From Scalesia atractyloides (Eukaryota > Streptophyta > Magnoliopsida > Asterales > Asteraceae), in the NCBI GenBank assembly GCA_947069175.1, contig CAMTDV010000030.1:98976411-99040410 (forward strand): DNA of 64,000 bases, read 5' to 3'. The notes under the pieces were generated by a model. It was given only the letters and a program-made list of their open reading frames with translations, did no database searches and was not told the DNA's origin. Both the position numbers and the translations under genes were made by a program. Below, in pieces: positions 45,110 through 56,988 of this stretch. Numbering within the stretch: position 1 is the first letter of the stretch; each line of letters starts with the position of its first letter.

Positions 45110-47250
45110 GCCATGTGGCATTGTTTGTGCGGGTCCACCGGCCACGTGGACATCTTAGGGACTTGACACATAGTTTTTTAAATAAATTGTTTTTTTTTTT
45201 TCCAAACATTGGTGTTCTTACTCCCCCAACCTAACTTATTCTTCCTGGCAACCGCTTCATCGCTAGCCATCCTTCGTTTTTTCGGCGAGCTGGTCAAAAC
45301 ACACAAGTCAAGGGGGTTCATGAACATATTGATAGGTCAAAAGCCATGTGCGAGCCACTTTTTCGATAAACATCATGGACCCATCTCAAAAGGGGTAACT
45401 GGTTTCACCATTTGCACCTAGGCTTCCAAAAATCAAAATTACTACAACGATATGAAAACCCTTTGATCTGAAAATTGGATCTGCAAAAAGTGGTGTAGTC
45501 ATCGTCACGTGTAAATGGTTTTTTGAGATAGAGAAGGGGAGAGAGGAGTGTTTCTAACTGATGATGTTAGCAAGAACCGCTTAAAGAGAAACACAAATAC
45601 GATATTGACCAACAATTCATCGGGTTTTTTTATTAGAATAGCCAAACCAAAAATCACTTGACAATTACAAAGACACCATAAATTATTATATAGGAGACCC
45701 AAACTTGAAAAACAAGTAACCCTAACCAACTTAAAAGGAAACTTTTTAAAGGACTCAATCTTAACTAAAACTCTTAACATAAGACTTCGCAAATAAAACT
45801 CTTTAAATAAATAAATAAAAAACCCCAACTAAAATGACACTTATATCCTTTACCCATTTGGTTATATGAACAAGACTATTAAGTCAAACACGTGATGATG
45901 GTGATTACGGTAGTTTTCAATGAAGTTTTCGAAAATAAAACTAAAGTTACATAGTAATTGAAAGACGCCAAAAATCGACCAAGAAGATGATGGTGGGGTG
46001 GTGGGACGTTTTGTTGTTGGTTATGTGGGCTCACTAGCATATTTATGTTTTTTGACAATACAAAGGGGTGGGGTCTAGGGCCTTAATAGTAATTTTTATA
46101 AATTTAATAGAAAAACTTAATTTAATAGAGATCGGCAACAAGTGGTTGTTTGTTCATGTAGAGAGAAGAAGAATGATGAAAAGAAAACTAGAAGTGTCGA
46201 ATAATATATTAGTTGTAGATCGTTGGAGGGCATCAACAAATGGTTGTTGTTCATGTAGACAACAAAATATAAAAAAAATATTATTAAATCCATGTGGGAC
46301 TTACCATAACCCCCACTTCTCCTTCTTCAACCATCAACCACCATCATCATCCCCTCCCCACCCCTACCACCTCCACAAACCACCACCACCTGCAAACCAT
46401 CTATGTCAGAGTTTATGTCCAATTTCATTATTATCTTGGAGCAATTCAACCAGATCAAGCCTGAGCGTGAAGCGATGATCATCATTGTCAAAAAAGAATG
46501 TGCTCATAAATAACAATCGAACATACAGAAACCTCCGTTGAGGAAGACGAGTTCCACAAGCCTCTTGGAATAATTCAATCGTGAAATTGCATCAAATTTG
46601 ATGAATCATAACTGTTTTTTTTGGTGAATTTGCATCTCCGACTCATGAAACCTTAACTGTAAGACCACCATAGTTACAATATTCGTATCACAAGAATCAC
46701 CGGGTAATGAGTTTACAACCATCGGAACCAAGAACCAATCATGTACTTATTAAAATTTGAGGACCAACTGTGCAAATCTGCAAACCATATGGACCAACCA
46801 CACATTTAACTCTAGTTATTTTTATACTTAACTTTTTTTATATTATTTCTTTGTTTTTATACAATATCACTTTTAGTTATTCTTTTATAAGAGTTCTTAG
46901 GTTATTTTATAATGGTCAAAACCTTAGGAAGTTTAGGAAGAAATCTCATGTTGAAATGTAGCATAGGTGTTAACCTTCGCTCAAGGGCAACATCGTCAAA
47001 AAATCATGCGCATGCCACTCACATGCCAAACAAAATGCACATGCAAATCATATGTTATTTCCTCCCATCTTTTATCGTTTATGAACGTCCGTAACTTTTA
47101 TATGTGTTGTTATTTTTTTTAATTTATACCATAATAACGTATGTTTTTTTTATCTTTGATATGAGTACACTATTACTATATAAATATATTTTTTTAAATA
47201 TGTTAACTGGGTTTTTTTTATTCATGGTGTTTTAGTAGAGCATGAACTTA
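45110..47250. other. Intergenic, nothing recognised
   Basis: A 136-codon frame at 46068-46478 is low-complexity in its second half (CCA/CCT-rich) and has no known domain. No element borders were found. Confidence 0.4.
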
Positions 47251-47254
47251 AGAA

Positions 47255-48060
47255 ATTTTATGGTGTTTTAGAATTTGAACAAGGTAAAAAACACCATAAT
47301 TATAGTGCAGAATGAGAAATTTTTATGTGAGTATTTTTATGATGTTTTTAAAACCGGGAAAAACATCATAAAACCATGTCATAAAAAACCATATCAATAC
47401 ACCATAATTAAAACAATCCATGCAAACTCGGTGTTCATCTCTACCTACGCAAAATCATCTTGCACAATTTCAAAAGACACCATAAACACAACCATTTAAC
47501 GTCATAAAAACCATGTCAATACACCATAAAATTGAAACAATCCATGCAAACTCGGTGTTCATCTCTACGTATGCAAAATCATCTTGTACTATTTAAAAAA
47601 AACGTTAAAAACACACAATTGAATTGTACAATTTAAAAAAAAAAACACTATAAAAACACCATATACTCGCACAGTTTAAAAAGAAGCCATATAACTACAA
47701 AATTTCAAGAAAAAAGCATAGAATTACTAGATATAGAAAAAAATCATACTAAAAACACCATAGAATTACACTGTTTAAAGAAAACGCTATAAAAACGCCA
47801 TAAAAATGGACGGTTTAAAAAAACATTATAGAATTGAACGGTTTCAAAAGAGCATAATAGAATCGCTATGTACGAATAACTTACACCAAAAATACCATAG
47901 AATTGCATAGTTTAGAAAACATCATAAAAACTCACTTTCATGAACACACAATTTGTGTCTCCTTACGGAGAAATTATATCAAAAACACTAAAGAATTGCA
48001 ATGTTTGAATAAAAAATGCCATAAAAACTCACTTTCATAAACCCACCTTATGTCGTTTTT
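47255..48060. repeat. AT-rich degenerate repeat region
   Basis: Many imperfect copies of AAAACACCATAAAA and TTAAAAAAAACGCCATA occur. One larger unit containing CAATCCATGCAAACTCGGTG is duplicated about 119 bases apart (near 47418 and 47537). No coding potential. Confidence 0.7.
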
Positions 48061-48247
48061 TAAGTATAGCAATAGTATATTTATTTGAAAGATAAAAGAC
48101 GTTCGATCTTATAGTTTAATTTTTTTTAAAAATAATCACATATAAAAATGGCTTTTTAAAAATGATGAGTGAAGTGATATGTGATTAACATGTACAACTT
48201 TTTTATCTTCCTATTTTACCCCTTCTGATAATTTCAAAATTTCTTTA

Positions 48248-49543
48248 GAGTAAATTACGTTTTTGGTCCGTGTGATTATATCACTTTTACTATATTAGCC
48301 CAAAATAGGAATTTTTAACATATGTGCCCTCATGGTCTCTATAACTAACTATTTTGGCTCCTGAGTCTAACTCAACCCCAAACTCTGGTTAATTATTTGT
48401 CACATGACAGGCACATGATGGGTATAATTGTAATTTCTCCTCCCCTTTAAATCTAACCCAGATCTTCAAGAACATCATCATCTTCAAGAACACATCATCT
48501 TCTAACCCATATCTTCAAGAACACATCATCTTCAAACCCAGATCTTCAAGAACACGACCACCTTCAACCATCATCATCAACATCCCCAAATCTTCAATTA
48601 AATTTCCAGATCTTCAAAATATGGTAAAAATTCGGACACATTTAGCTTAGAGTTTGGAAATGGTGTGTTTAATGGGGCCGAGCTCAAGAAAATCATGGCT
48701 AGTGAGAATCTTGCTGAGATGGCTTTGACTGATCCAAAGAGGGTCAAAAGGTGTGTAACTTTCTTTAATAACTATAATACTATACTAGTTAAATGTGATC
48801 TTTAGTGGATTGATGTATTTCTTAATTTGGATTTTGGCTAATCGACAATCAACCGCTCGTTCTAATGAAAGGAAGATGCGGTACATTGCAGAGCTGGAAA
48901 ACAAGGTTCAAACTTTACAAAATGAAGCGACAGCATTGTTTACGCAGGTTACATTATTACAGGTGGGAGTTCATGAAGCTTCGATATTGCTTTATTTATT
49001 TTTAAATAGAAAAATGTGTTTAATGTTATTTCTATTGATTTTCTTTCCTTACAGAGAGATCTAACTAGCTTAACAAGTCAAAATAATGAGCTAAAGTTTC
49101 GTCTGCAAGCAATGGAAGAGCAAGCGCACCTTCGGGATGGTATGAAGAGCAAGCGAGGAAGATGGAGATGACGAATCGACGATGACGGGCGGGTCTTTTG
49201 TTCTGCAACGACAGCGGATCTGAACGCAAGCTGCAAAAATAGTGGTAGTGGTTGTGATGTGGTGGTGCCGGTGTTGGTGTTGGTATTGGAGTTGAATGGT
49301 GGTATTGGATTGTTGTGGTTGAAGTCAACAGGGATGAAGGGGATGTAGAGTGAGATAAAGGGGGAGGAGAAATTACAATTATACCCATCATGTCATGTAA
49401 TTAACCAGAGTTTGAAGTTGAGTTACTAAGGAACCAAAATAGTTAGTTATAAAGACTATGAGAGCACATATCTTAAAGAATCTTATTTTAGACTAATATA
49501 GTAAAATTGATATAACCACAGAGGCCAAAAACGTAATTTACTT
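48248..49543. mobile_element. Pack-MULE carrying a bZIP gene fragment
   Basis: The ends GAGTAAATTACGTTTTTGG and (reverse complement) AAGTAAATTACGTTTTTGG begin inverted repeats of about 190-200 bases, roughly 80% identical by eye, continuing to CTCCTCCCC. ATTTCTTTA is directly repeated at 48239-48247 and 49544-49552, a 9-bp duplication. Between the repeats lies a spliced piece of a bZIP transcription factor gene and no transposase. This is the arrangement of a Pack-MULE: a Mutator-like non-autonomous element that captured host gene sequence. Confidence 0.85.
48620..49171 (+). pseudogene. Captured bZIP (RF2a/VIP1-like) gene fragment, three exons
   Basis: Exon 1 (about 48623-48749) encodes SLEFGNG then AELKKIMASENLAEM and ALTDPKRVK. 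Exon 2 (about 48829-48961) encodes the basic region and zipper start, ANRQSTARSNERKMRY then VQTLQNEATAL. Exon 3 (49055-49171) encodes TSQNNELKFRLQAMEEQ. These match the bZIP core of plant RF2a/VIP1-like factors. Intron 1 starts GTGTGTAAC, but the acceptor before ATTTTGGCT lacks AG (TG instead). Intron 2 has GT (48962) and CAG (49054). After LRD the frame leaves the family and stops at 49169. The N-terminal region and the C-terminal part of the source gene are absent, and no start codon is in frame. Confidence 0.8.
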
Positions 49544-49681
49544 ATTTCTTTAAATTAAGTTGTAATACTTTTAAATTTTCCGATTTAATATCTGGTTCAT
49601 TTGGTTAAAAGTCTGGTCCCGTAAGCGCAGTGCATAAATCTCATTGATTTCTTGTTTTACATCTTTTTTTAATATATTAAA

Positions 49682-50736
49682 CTAGGTTAGAACCCCGTGT
49701 AATATACGAGTTGCATAAATGTAATTTTATATAATAAATAATAAAAATGATATATCTTTAAAAAAAACTCATGTATTGTACGTTTAAATAAAATATAACG
49801 TCATATCTTAACAAATACAACCGTCAAAATTTATCTTTTAAAAATGAACTTTAATTTACTATTTACTTGTTATAACATTTTGCTTTGTTTTTTATTTATT
49901 ATTAGGTCAAAAACACATGTATTACATGGGGTTGAATCACGCTTTTATGATACATTCAAATTATGAGATACAAGTATTTTAGTTAGTTTTATGCACATTC
50001 ATGCTTCTTTGTTTATTTCATTTATAAAACATTCGTCTCAAATTTGTATTCAATAGATCGAGTTTCTGGTACAAAAAGGTGGAGATCGATCCTCACGTTT
50101 TTATATATTTTTATGAATTATACAGTGAAATCGAGTATTTAAAAATGATGTTCTTTGTAAATGTTAATGCAATGTGCGATGAATGATGAATTCAATTATA
50201 ACAGTACGTCTAACATTACAAAGGTGAAATTAAGTTATCTAGTTTTGACATTTGAAAGAATTGTGCGACTATAATGGTGAGTCTAAACCATTATAGCGAT
50301 ACGTCTAAAAACACTTATAATTTGATAGAAGCATATGCCCCGGACCTTGAATAAGTATTTAATTCTAGTGAAAAAAACGATGATACAATAATTATCTAAC
50401 AATAATACAATAATTCTAGTAAAAAAACAATAATCATCAAACGAGAATCTTTGATTCCTAATTTACCATACTTTCAATCACGGAACTCCAAAGTATATAT
50501 TTTCACTTATAATACTCGATATATAACTTTATGATTATATAAATAAACAAACGTTTATTCTTATTTAAATTTTTGTGTAAAATTATTTATATAAAAAACA
50601 AATATTTATTCTTATCTAATTTTTGGTTTAAAATTATTATACTATTCAATATGAGAGATAGATAGAAAAATAAGGTGAAAAAGCATTAAAAAGTAACACG
50701 TGTCTAAAAAGATTTTTATTTATTAGTATCGGAAGA
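49682..50736 (-). mobile_element. Candidate non-autonomous Helitron
   Basis: On the minus strand the element would start TCTTCCGATACTAATAAA after A (5' end at 50736) and end with a hairpin (CCCGTGTAATATACGAG region reversed) followed by CTAG before T (3' end at 49682). The 5' TC, 3' hairpin plus CTRR, and insertion between A and T without target duplication are the Helitron hallmarks. A GACACGTGT motif near the 5' end also fits plant Helitrons. No Rep/helicase is encoded. Confidence 0.6.
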
Positions 50737-51518
50737 TTTTAATAAAATAATTCAATAATAAAATAGGTGAAAAAGAGGGCCGGCCCAGTTTTGACTAGTC
50801 GGGCCAATAAACTGAAGTCTGTTAGTTTTTAAAAAATAATGACCCAACTATTCTGCAGTCTGGCCCTTTTTGGCAAGTACTTTAGGACAAGCTTTTCTAG
50901 AACATGGGACAGTCTAGACCCGATGAGGCCCAATTTTTAAAATAAAACTCTTGGATATATCCATCAACACAAAAGTACTTTTTTCTGTTAAATCACGAAT
51001 CTCCTTTGAAGTGTTAGATTGAAACCGGATACTTACATAGATCGGTATCAGTATCGAAAATACCAAAATCAAAAATGAGTTTTCACTTTGCACATACTAA
51101 ATACCATACTGATTATGGTGGTATGATACAAGTGGTGTAAAAATACTAAAAAAATATCAAAACCGAAACCATAAAAATGAAAAGTGGTATCAGTACTAAC
51201 ATTGTTCAGTTGTTATTGGTATTCAATAATAAATCCTCATCCCTACTCAATGTCTAAAACAACCTGGAATGAAGGATTGGTAAATTTTTGTGTGAATATA
51301 AGTTTAATGGTTCAAAAGTTTATAAAATGCATAGAAGATTTACTGGTTTTCTAAGACTTTGACTATAAAACTATCTATTGCTTTGACAATAATTATTTAT
51401 CAATTTTATACAGTAGTTATTTATAAAATTAAAGAGGTAAAAAGCAGGTTTAAATTGCTTTTAGTATGTTTTGAAACATATAGTAGAGCCATCAAACCCT
51501 GTAAATCATTGACCCACC
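50737..51518. other. Intergenic, nothing recognised
   Basis: AT-rich sequence without legible genes. A few CAAAACCGAAACC-type words near 51060-51200 hint at a degraded repeat. Confidence 0.4.
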
Positions 51519-51521
51519 TAA

Positions 51522-51798
51522 GACTAGTGGGTATGGGCGGGAGTTTGGGCATGGGTTTGGGGGGGCAACGCCAGCTTTTCTATCCCGACTTGGCGTTGGG
51601 CGTGGCGTGGCCTCTTTGGCGTGGGGCGGAGGGAGGGGGTGGGTGAGCTGGCTGGCTTTGGTTGGTTGGTCCAATATCCACATGGCTGGCAACGCCAAGC
51701 TAGCCACACCACACCCCCACTTTTTGGGGTGGTCTGGTGGAGCCCACCTTCACCACGTGTCGTGCAATGCTCCCAACCCCCACCCCCACCCCGCAGTC
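51522..51798. mobile_element. GC-rich Tourist-like (PIF/Harbinger) MITE
   Basis: TAA (51519-51521 and 51799-51801) flanks inverted ends GACTAGTGGGTATGGGCGGG and (reverse complement) GACTGCGGGGTGGGGGTGGG. The element is 277 bp and strikingly G+C-rich compared with its surroundings, with GGGCGTGGCGTGG-type interior words. The 3-bp TAA duplication and size fit Tourist-type MITEs. Frames across it are incidental. Confidence 0.6.
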
Positions 51799-51855
51799 TA
51801 AGGGTATGCCACCAAGTCCTTGGTCATAAACCAAGCCCGCCATACCAACTGGACC

Positions 51856-52112
51856 TAGGGATGAGTACTTGGTACAAGTACTGAACGTATCTGTACCGAA
51901 TTTCCCGTACATCATTTTATTCGGTACCGATTCGGTACCCACTTTTTGACGTTTTTTGGTACCAGTACTTTCTGTATGATGCAATACCGGTAAAATATCG
52001 ATTTTTAACTTCAAACACTGGTACCGTACCGAACATTTTTGGTACCGGAACCCATTTTTGCCGATTTTCAGTATTGATACTTTTGATACCAGTACCATGC
52101 TCATACCTACCC
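51856..52112. mobile_element. GGTACC-rich small repeat element
   Basis: About 250 bases with many GGTACCG / CGGTACC words; ends TAGGGATGAGTACTTGGTAC and (reverse complement) TAGGTATGAGCATGGTAC are imperfect inverted repeats. GGACC occurs directly on both sides (51851-51855, 52113-52117), possibly a target duplication. Class unknown. Confidence 0.45.
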
Positions 52113-52454
52113 GGACCAGCCTTACAAGCCGGTGCATGTCCGTGGGTGTGGTTTGCGTTTTCAAACCACTGCACGTCAATCACGATGTAGAATCTCTTAT
52201 AGCCATCAAAACGCTTTTTATTATCGGTAAAAAGAATTATATACATACTATCTCAAAATGATTAAAACTATATTGTAGCATAAATAAGGAGAATTGGCCT
52301 GTAATAATCCCAAGTTGACGTCATTGGTCATTGCTAGTCCCATCTTTGATTATTCCCCATGCCAGTCCCACATTTCACATATTTTCCTCCATCGGACCTT
52401 AGTTAAAAGAACTCTTTTGCGAAAAAAAATATTTATATGTACAAAAACAAAATA

Positions 52455-52735
52455 AAAAAAATTCCCTCAAATGTGTTAAAGTCTTTATACTCTTTTCTGG
52501 AATAAATATATTTGTGGAAATTATATTTAAAATGTATATGTAGAAAAAAAATTCCCTCAAATGTGTTAAAGTCTTTATACTCTTTTCTAGAATACATGTA
52601 TTTGTGGAAATTATATTTAAAATAATGACTATGTAGAAAAACAAAACAAAAAATATCTCAAGTGTGTTAAAGTCTTTGTACTCTTTTCAAGAATACATGT
52701 ATCTGTGGGAATTATATTTAAAATAATGACTCGCT
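52455..52735 (+). repeat. Three tandem copies of a 90-100-base unit
   Basis: Copies begin near 52455, 52545 and 52640. They share CTCAAATGTGTTAAAGTCTT, a CTCTTTTC block and TTTGTGGAAATTATATTTAAA. The third copy is the most diverged. Confidence 0.85.
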
Positions 52736-53588
52736 TCATCTAAAATACGCCATCTTTTCCAAAAATCGTCAAAATATAATTTTCTTTTCCAAACATTTTG
52801 AATGTCCCTTTATCTCTTCAAGACTATTTGTATAGACCAGAATACGCATACATGTCTTCAAGGCTATTTTTGTAGTTTAATCCTTTTTTTATTTTATCTA
52901 TGTGACTTAATCCCAATGACCAAATAGATTACAAATTATAAATGGATTCAAATATAGATAAATAACTAAGCCAAAACTGTCACGTCTGATTGACAAGGAT
53001 TTTATTGTTGTTAGGCATCTTGTTTATAAAAAAAGCATTACCTTAATTAGATCAAGAAGTTTATAGCCACGAGTATATTAGAATGATTAGGTTAAGTCTA
53101 CATTCTTATGGTTCAAATCCAAGTTTATAATCTTGTGAAAGTGTTTTTGTTAGGGACAATAAAGGTCAAAGTATTGGTTTTTGGCCTCATGAAATAGACA
53201 TGATTCAACACCGGTTTAGATATAATAGAGAAACATATTTGTATTAATTTCATACCTTACATTTGTTGGTCTAAAATGAGATAATAACTTGAACCAAATT
53301 TTGCCAAGATTTTGTTGTGATAAAGTTCGACCATCCTTATATATGTTAGCTTTGGTATAGGATGATGAAATGCAATATGTGTGGATAGTATTTGTAGCCA
53401 AATCAGGATTGTTCAATTCCATTTGATTGGAAGTTTATATGCTTTCAAACTATTGGAAGAATTTTTAGCTCTCACATTATCTTAATAGTCAATAGTTTGG
53501 ATGACACATCATTTTCTTAAACAATCAACAACTTGTATGTTTCTTAATATTTAAAAATGAGAAAATTTAATAATAATTTTAGATGAAC
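52736..53588. other. Intergenic, nothing recognised
   Basis: AT-rich, short frames only. Confidence 0.4.
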
Positions 53589-53917
53589 TGTTAGGATTGA
53601 ACAAAAACGTAACTAAACACTCACGAAAGCAATAAAAGAACACGGAGATTTAAAGTGGTTTAATCTAGTGACCTACGTCCACTGTGCTGCAAGTAGGGTT
53701 TCTTTTATTATTTGGGTACTACCAAGAATTACAAGTAGAAAACAATCAGTATATATAGACTAATCTAGGGTTAGGAAACTTAATCCCCAAGTTAGGCATA
53801 GACGTACATAGAGATAATTAGGGCTAGATAAATTAAAACCCTCATTTAACTACTAAAATAAAGCATGTGGGTCGGCCGCCCTCCCTTGATTGGGCCTCCA
53901 CACCAAATAGCCCAACA
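53589..53917 (-). repeat. 3' LTR of a minus-strand copia element
   Basis: The LTR (329 bp) starts TGTTAGGATTG and ends GCCCAACA on the plus strand. It is followed by ATCTCCCACTTGG, the complement of the copia polypurine signature CCAAGTGGGAGAT. The element therefore runs right to left and its body continues to the right. Confidence 0.75.
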
Positions 53918-54330
53918 ATCTCCCACTTGGAGGGTTGAACAACGCCCATTAGTCTTCAACATTTATACCTCTTGTAATCTTCCTTTACCACTAGTTATAC
54001 CAGCCTTCTCGACCATTAACCTGGAACCACGTTAAAGCTCTCACTAAGCCTCAACTCATCAATCGCAACTTGTGACTCATTCTCTGTCCTTGCTGGCTTC
54101 CACTTAAACAAATTATCATATTTGAGAAATCTTAAAAACACACACTTTTCTAGTTGGAATGCTAGTCTTTGTAACCAATTGTCTCCCTGAATCTATAAGT
54201 GAACACGCCCTGTGCTCCCGTTGTCATGATGTCCCTCGCCTGGTTTGACCTTCCAAACTCATGTATTCAAAATCTTTCCAATGACTCTGGGTTTCTCTCT
54301 TGCAAAAGAAACCTCTTTAGGCCCCAAGAT
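53918..54330 (-). mobile_element. Copia element interior near its 3' end
   Basis: About 410 bases of internal sequence lie next to the LTR and are cut by the insertion of element C (target AAGAT, 54326-54330). The sequence resumes at 63880. No intact pol frame is left in this part. Confidence 0.6.
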
Positions 54331-54511
54331 TGTAACATCCGTCAAAAACGGATTTACCAAACCCGCTCTGTTTATTAACCGAACAATCAGTTAAAAATTT
54401 CGTTGCGAATTTAATGCCCAAAATAATTTTAAACGATACATAATTAATTATTATATGGGAATATATAATTAGTTTTTGAAAAACTGTTAAAAATAAGAAA
54501 ATAAAAATAAT

Positions 54512-54596
54512 ATGGCCCTGCTGGGTTTCGAACCCGGTCAGTCAGCCGGGTCAAACAACAGACTTAACACTCAACCCTTAAACCACTGCGCCACTA
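54512..54596 (-). other. Class-II-tRNA-like block, antisense in element C LTR
   Basis: The minus strand has AGTGGCGCAGTGG (A box) and GGGTTCGAAACCC (T-arm, B box). The second copy is at about 61420-61504, where the T-arm CCGGG/CCCGG is fully paired. The match to the block at 172-253 is close. Confidence 0.55.
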
Positions 54597-55293
54597 GTGT
54601 TTCTTGTTAATTATTAGAATCAATTAATTCATAACATGTTTTTCCGAATTCAAAACCGGCGCCCAAATTTCAGTCGTCAGAAATCCCGGCGATCTCGCGA
54701 GATTGGACGGTTTCTTTCATTCTTAACGTAAACTTTAAACCCACATCGGTTATAACCGACGCCTGAACCCGCGACACAAGTTATAACCGCCGGAGAAATT
54801 CTAACCAACGAATCAAGTCGGAAATCGGACCAAATTCATCGACGACCTGCCCTATAAATACCCCCTCAAACCTCTGCAAGCTTTTTCGCTCAAAACCGCA
54901 CCTTTACCCGACGTAATTCCATTCGCCGGAAAATTTCTATACATCGCCGGAAAACCGAACCTTTCACTTCTAAGCCTTACTAAACCCCCTGAGCTTATAC
55001 CGAAGTCACCCACATCCTTTTCAAGCTTTCTGAAGACTCTCTGCTGCAAGACACACGTCGCCGGAAGTGTTTGCTGTCACCGGAGTTTCGCCGGAGAAAC
55101 AGAGGAGTCCTGTCGGTATACCTTACGCTTAATCCTTCATTCTTTTTATTTAATCTCACATATAATTAACCATCTGACACTAACGAACATGATTTAATCT
55201 TCGAACCAGTCGGACTTCCGATTCTGGTTAAAATCAACGAAGAAGACGAAGTTTCTGTAATGTTTAAGTATAATTAAAATCAAGTTATAACTC

Positions 55294-55880
55294 GGGTTAG
55301 ACACACAGTCCAGCGGTGGACTGTGTGCACAATAAACACGTAAACGTCTCGAGTTCGAATCTTGTCCCACGCATGCTGCCTTAATAAAAATGTCTTTTTT
55401 TTGTTAACTGAACCGGAGTCACGCTGTACATGTTAAGTTTAATAATAACCGGAATAATAACCAAGTTAGACACACAGTCCAGTGGTGGACTGTGTGTATG
55501 TTTAATCACAGGACACGAGTTCGAGTCCGGACTACCGCACCGGTCCGAACAATTATCAAACTTTTTATTTAAGTCAGAAATGAAAATACTTAGTTTGTAT
55601 TTAAGTATAATAAAAATCAGTTTATTTAACAAGTTGGACACACAGTCCAGCGGTGGACTGTGTGTTAACATAAACCACAGGTCCCGGGTTCGAGACCTGT
55701 GGAGCGCACCGGTCCGATTCAGTAAAATCTTTTTAGAAATAAATTGATTTTCGGATTAATCTAATTAATATATAAATACAATTAAAAACAGAAATATTTC
55801 GGGTTAGACACGTAGCTCAGTTGGTAGAGCTGCGTGCACGCGTACGGGAGGTCTCGGGTTCGAGCCTCACCCAGCGCACA
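55294..55880 (+). repeat. Array of four tRNA-like hairpin modules
   Basis: Modules at about 55294, 55462, 55630 and 55800 all start GTTAGACAC or GTTGGACAC. The first three have the CACACAGTCCA / TGGACTGTGTG stem with loops GCGG, GTGG and GCGG. The third also has a 9-bp stem CCACAGGTC / GACCTGTGG holding the TTCGA block as a loop. The fourth is the tRNA-Lys-like form with TAGCTCAGTTGGTAGAGC and GGGTTCGAGCC. The array repeats at 62202-62788 in the 3' LTR. Confidence 0.75.
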
Positions 55881-56974
55881 CTTACACGCATACGAACCGG
55901 TCAAACAGTCAAGGTCAATGGTCAACGGTCAACGGTCAACGGTCAAAAAAGTCAACTTTTTTTATTATTTTTATTTATTTATTTTAATTAAAAATCAATT
56001 AAAAAATCTTTAAAAATAACATTTTTAAGGTTAGAAAATAGCCTTAAACTCACAAAAATACACCCAACAATCCTACTAAAATGGATTAATAAAATTCATT
56101 TACTTACCGAACCATAATGCTATTTATCTAGGTTAATTTCACTCGTGGTTAAAACCACTTCGCGTGCATTCAACATCATCAACCGAACGCACCCACTGTG
56201 AGTGAATCTTACAACTCCCCCTTTTTAATTACACGTTTTGGGGTGTGTCATGTGTCACAAAATAATTAACTCGTTTATTTAAACTTGTGCCATACCATAT
56301 CGTGATCTAAACTTAGATTGTTTATATTGTTGTGGTTATGTATTTCATTTTGTCAACTTATATGAAATTCATTCATTAAGCCCATCAGTTCCTAGTGAGA
56401 GACGAGTTGAGCAACGCGTGCCTCAAAACCAATCCATTATTGTTCATGTGTGTACGATTGAGTTTATAATGTTTGTAGTTTTGTCTTTCATATTATCACT
56501 CATGCAATTCATTCATTAGGCCCATCAGTTCCTCGTGAGAGACGAGTTGAGCAACGCGTGCCTCTAAACGATCCATTATTGTTCACGTGTGTATTGTTTA
56601 ATATTAAATTGATTTATGAATAAGTTTACATCTATTTTTACTCATGTGTGGTTGTGCACTTTATTTCATAATCAATTAAATAAACTTGTTCAAATGTTTT
56701 CCATACGATTCACTCGCCAACTTTTTGTTGATCCAAAAACCCTTTTTACACATGATACAGGTGAACAGGATGAAGCAAGGAAAACATAGGAAATGCCTTA
56801 GAAGAAAACAAAGAAGCTTAGATTGATGTTTAGGTCATTGATGTAATTATGATTGTAAATTTCCATTAAATTGTATTAATGAATATGAAACGTTAAAATA
56901 AATGTCATGAGCTTTGATGATAACCCAATCATGCCCCGATCACCTTTTCCGCTGCGGGTCGGGGTGTGACAGAT

Positions 56975-56988
56975 TGGTATCAGAGCCA
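56975..56988 (+). promoter_or_regulatory. Primer binding site of element C
   Basis: TGGTATCAGAGCCA lies four bases after the 5' LTR end, complementary to initiator Met-tRNA. The same site is used by element B and the outer element. Confidence 0.88.

Larger units (their letters stand above)
54331..56971 (+). repeat. 5' LTR of element C
   Basis: It starts TGTAACATCCG and ends GGTGTGACA. Contents in order: antisense tRNA-like block (54512-54596), a CGCCGGAAAA-rich region with a TATA-like CCTATAAATACC at about 54851, four tRNA-like hairpin modules (55294-55880), and two copies of a CCCATCAGTTCCT...ACGAGTTGAGCAACGCGTG unit (56381-56455, 56518-56590). Confidence 0.92.

Noticed and set aside
46068..46478. 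136-codon frame
   Set aside because: Low-complexity Pro/His-rich second half and no domain or gene context.
51359..52261. Cluster of overlapping Pro/Gly/Trp-rich frames
   Set aside because: They come from the GC-rich MITE and the GGTACC-rich repeat; frames are open only because of base composition.
55800..55880. Functional tRNA-Lys gene
   Set aside because: A- and B-box-like parts exist, but there is no paired acceptor stem or proper anticodon arm, and the sequence repeats in every LTR as part of a module array.
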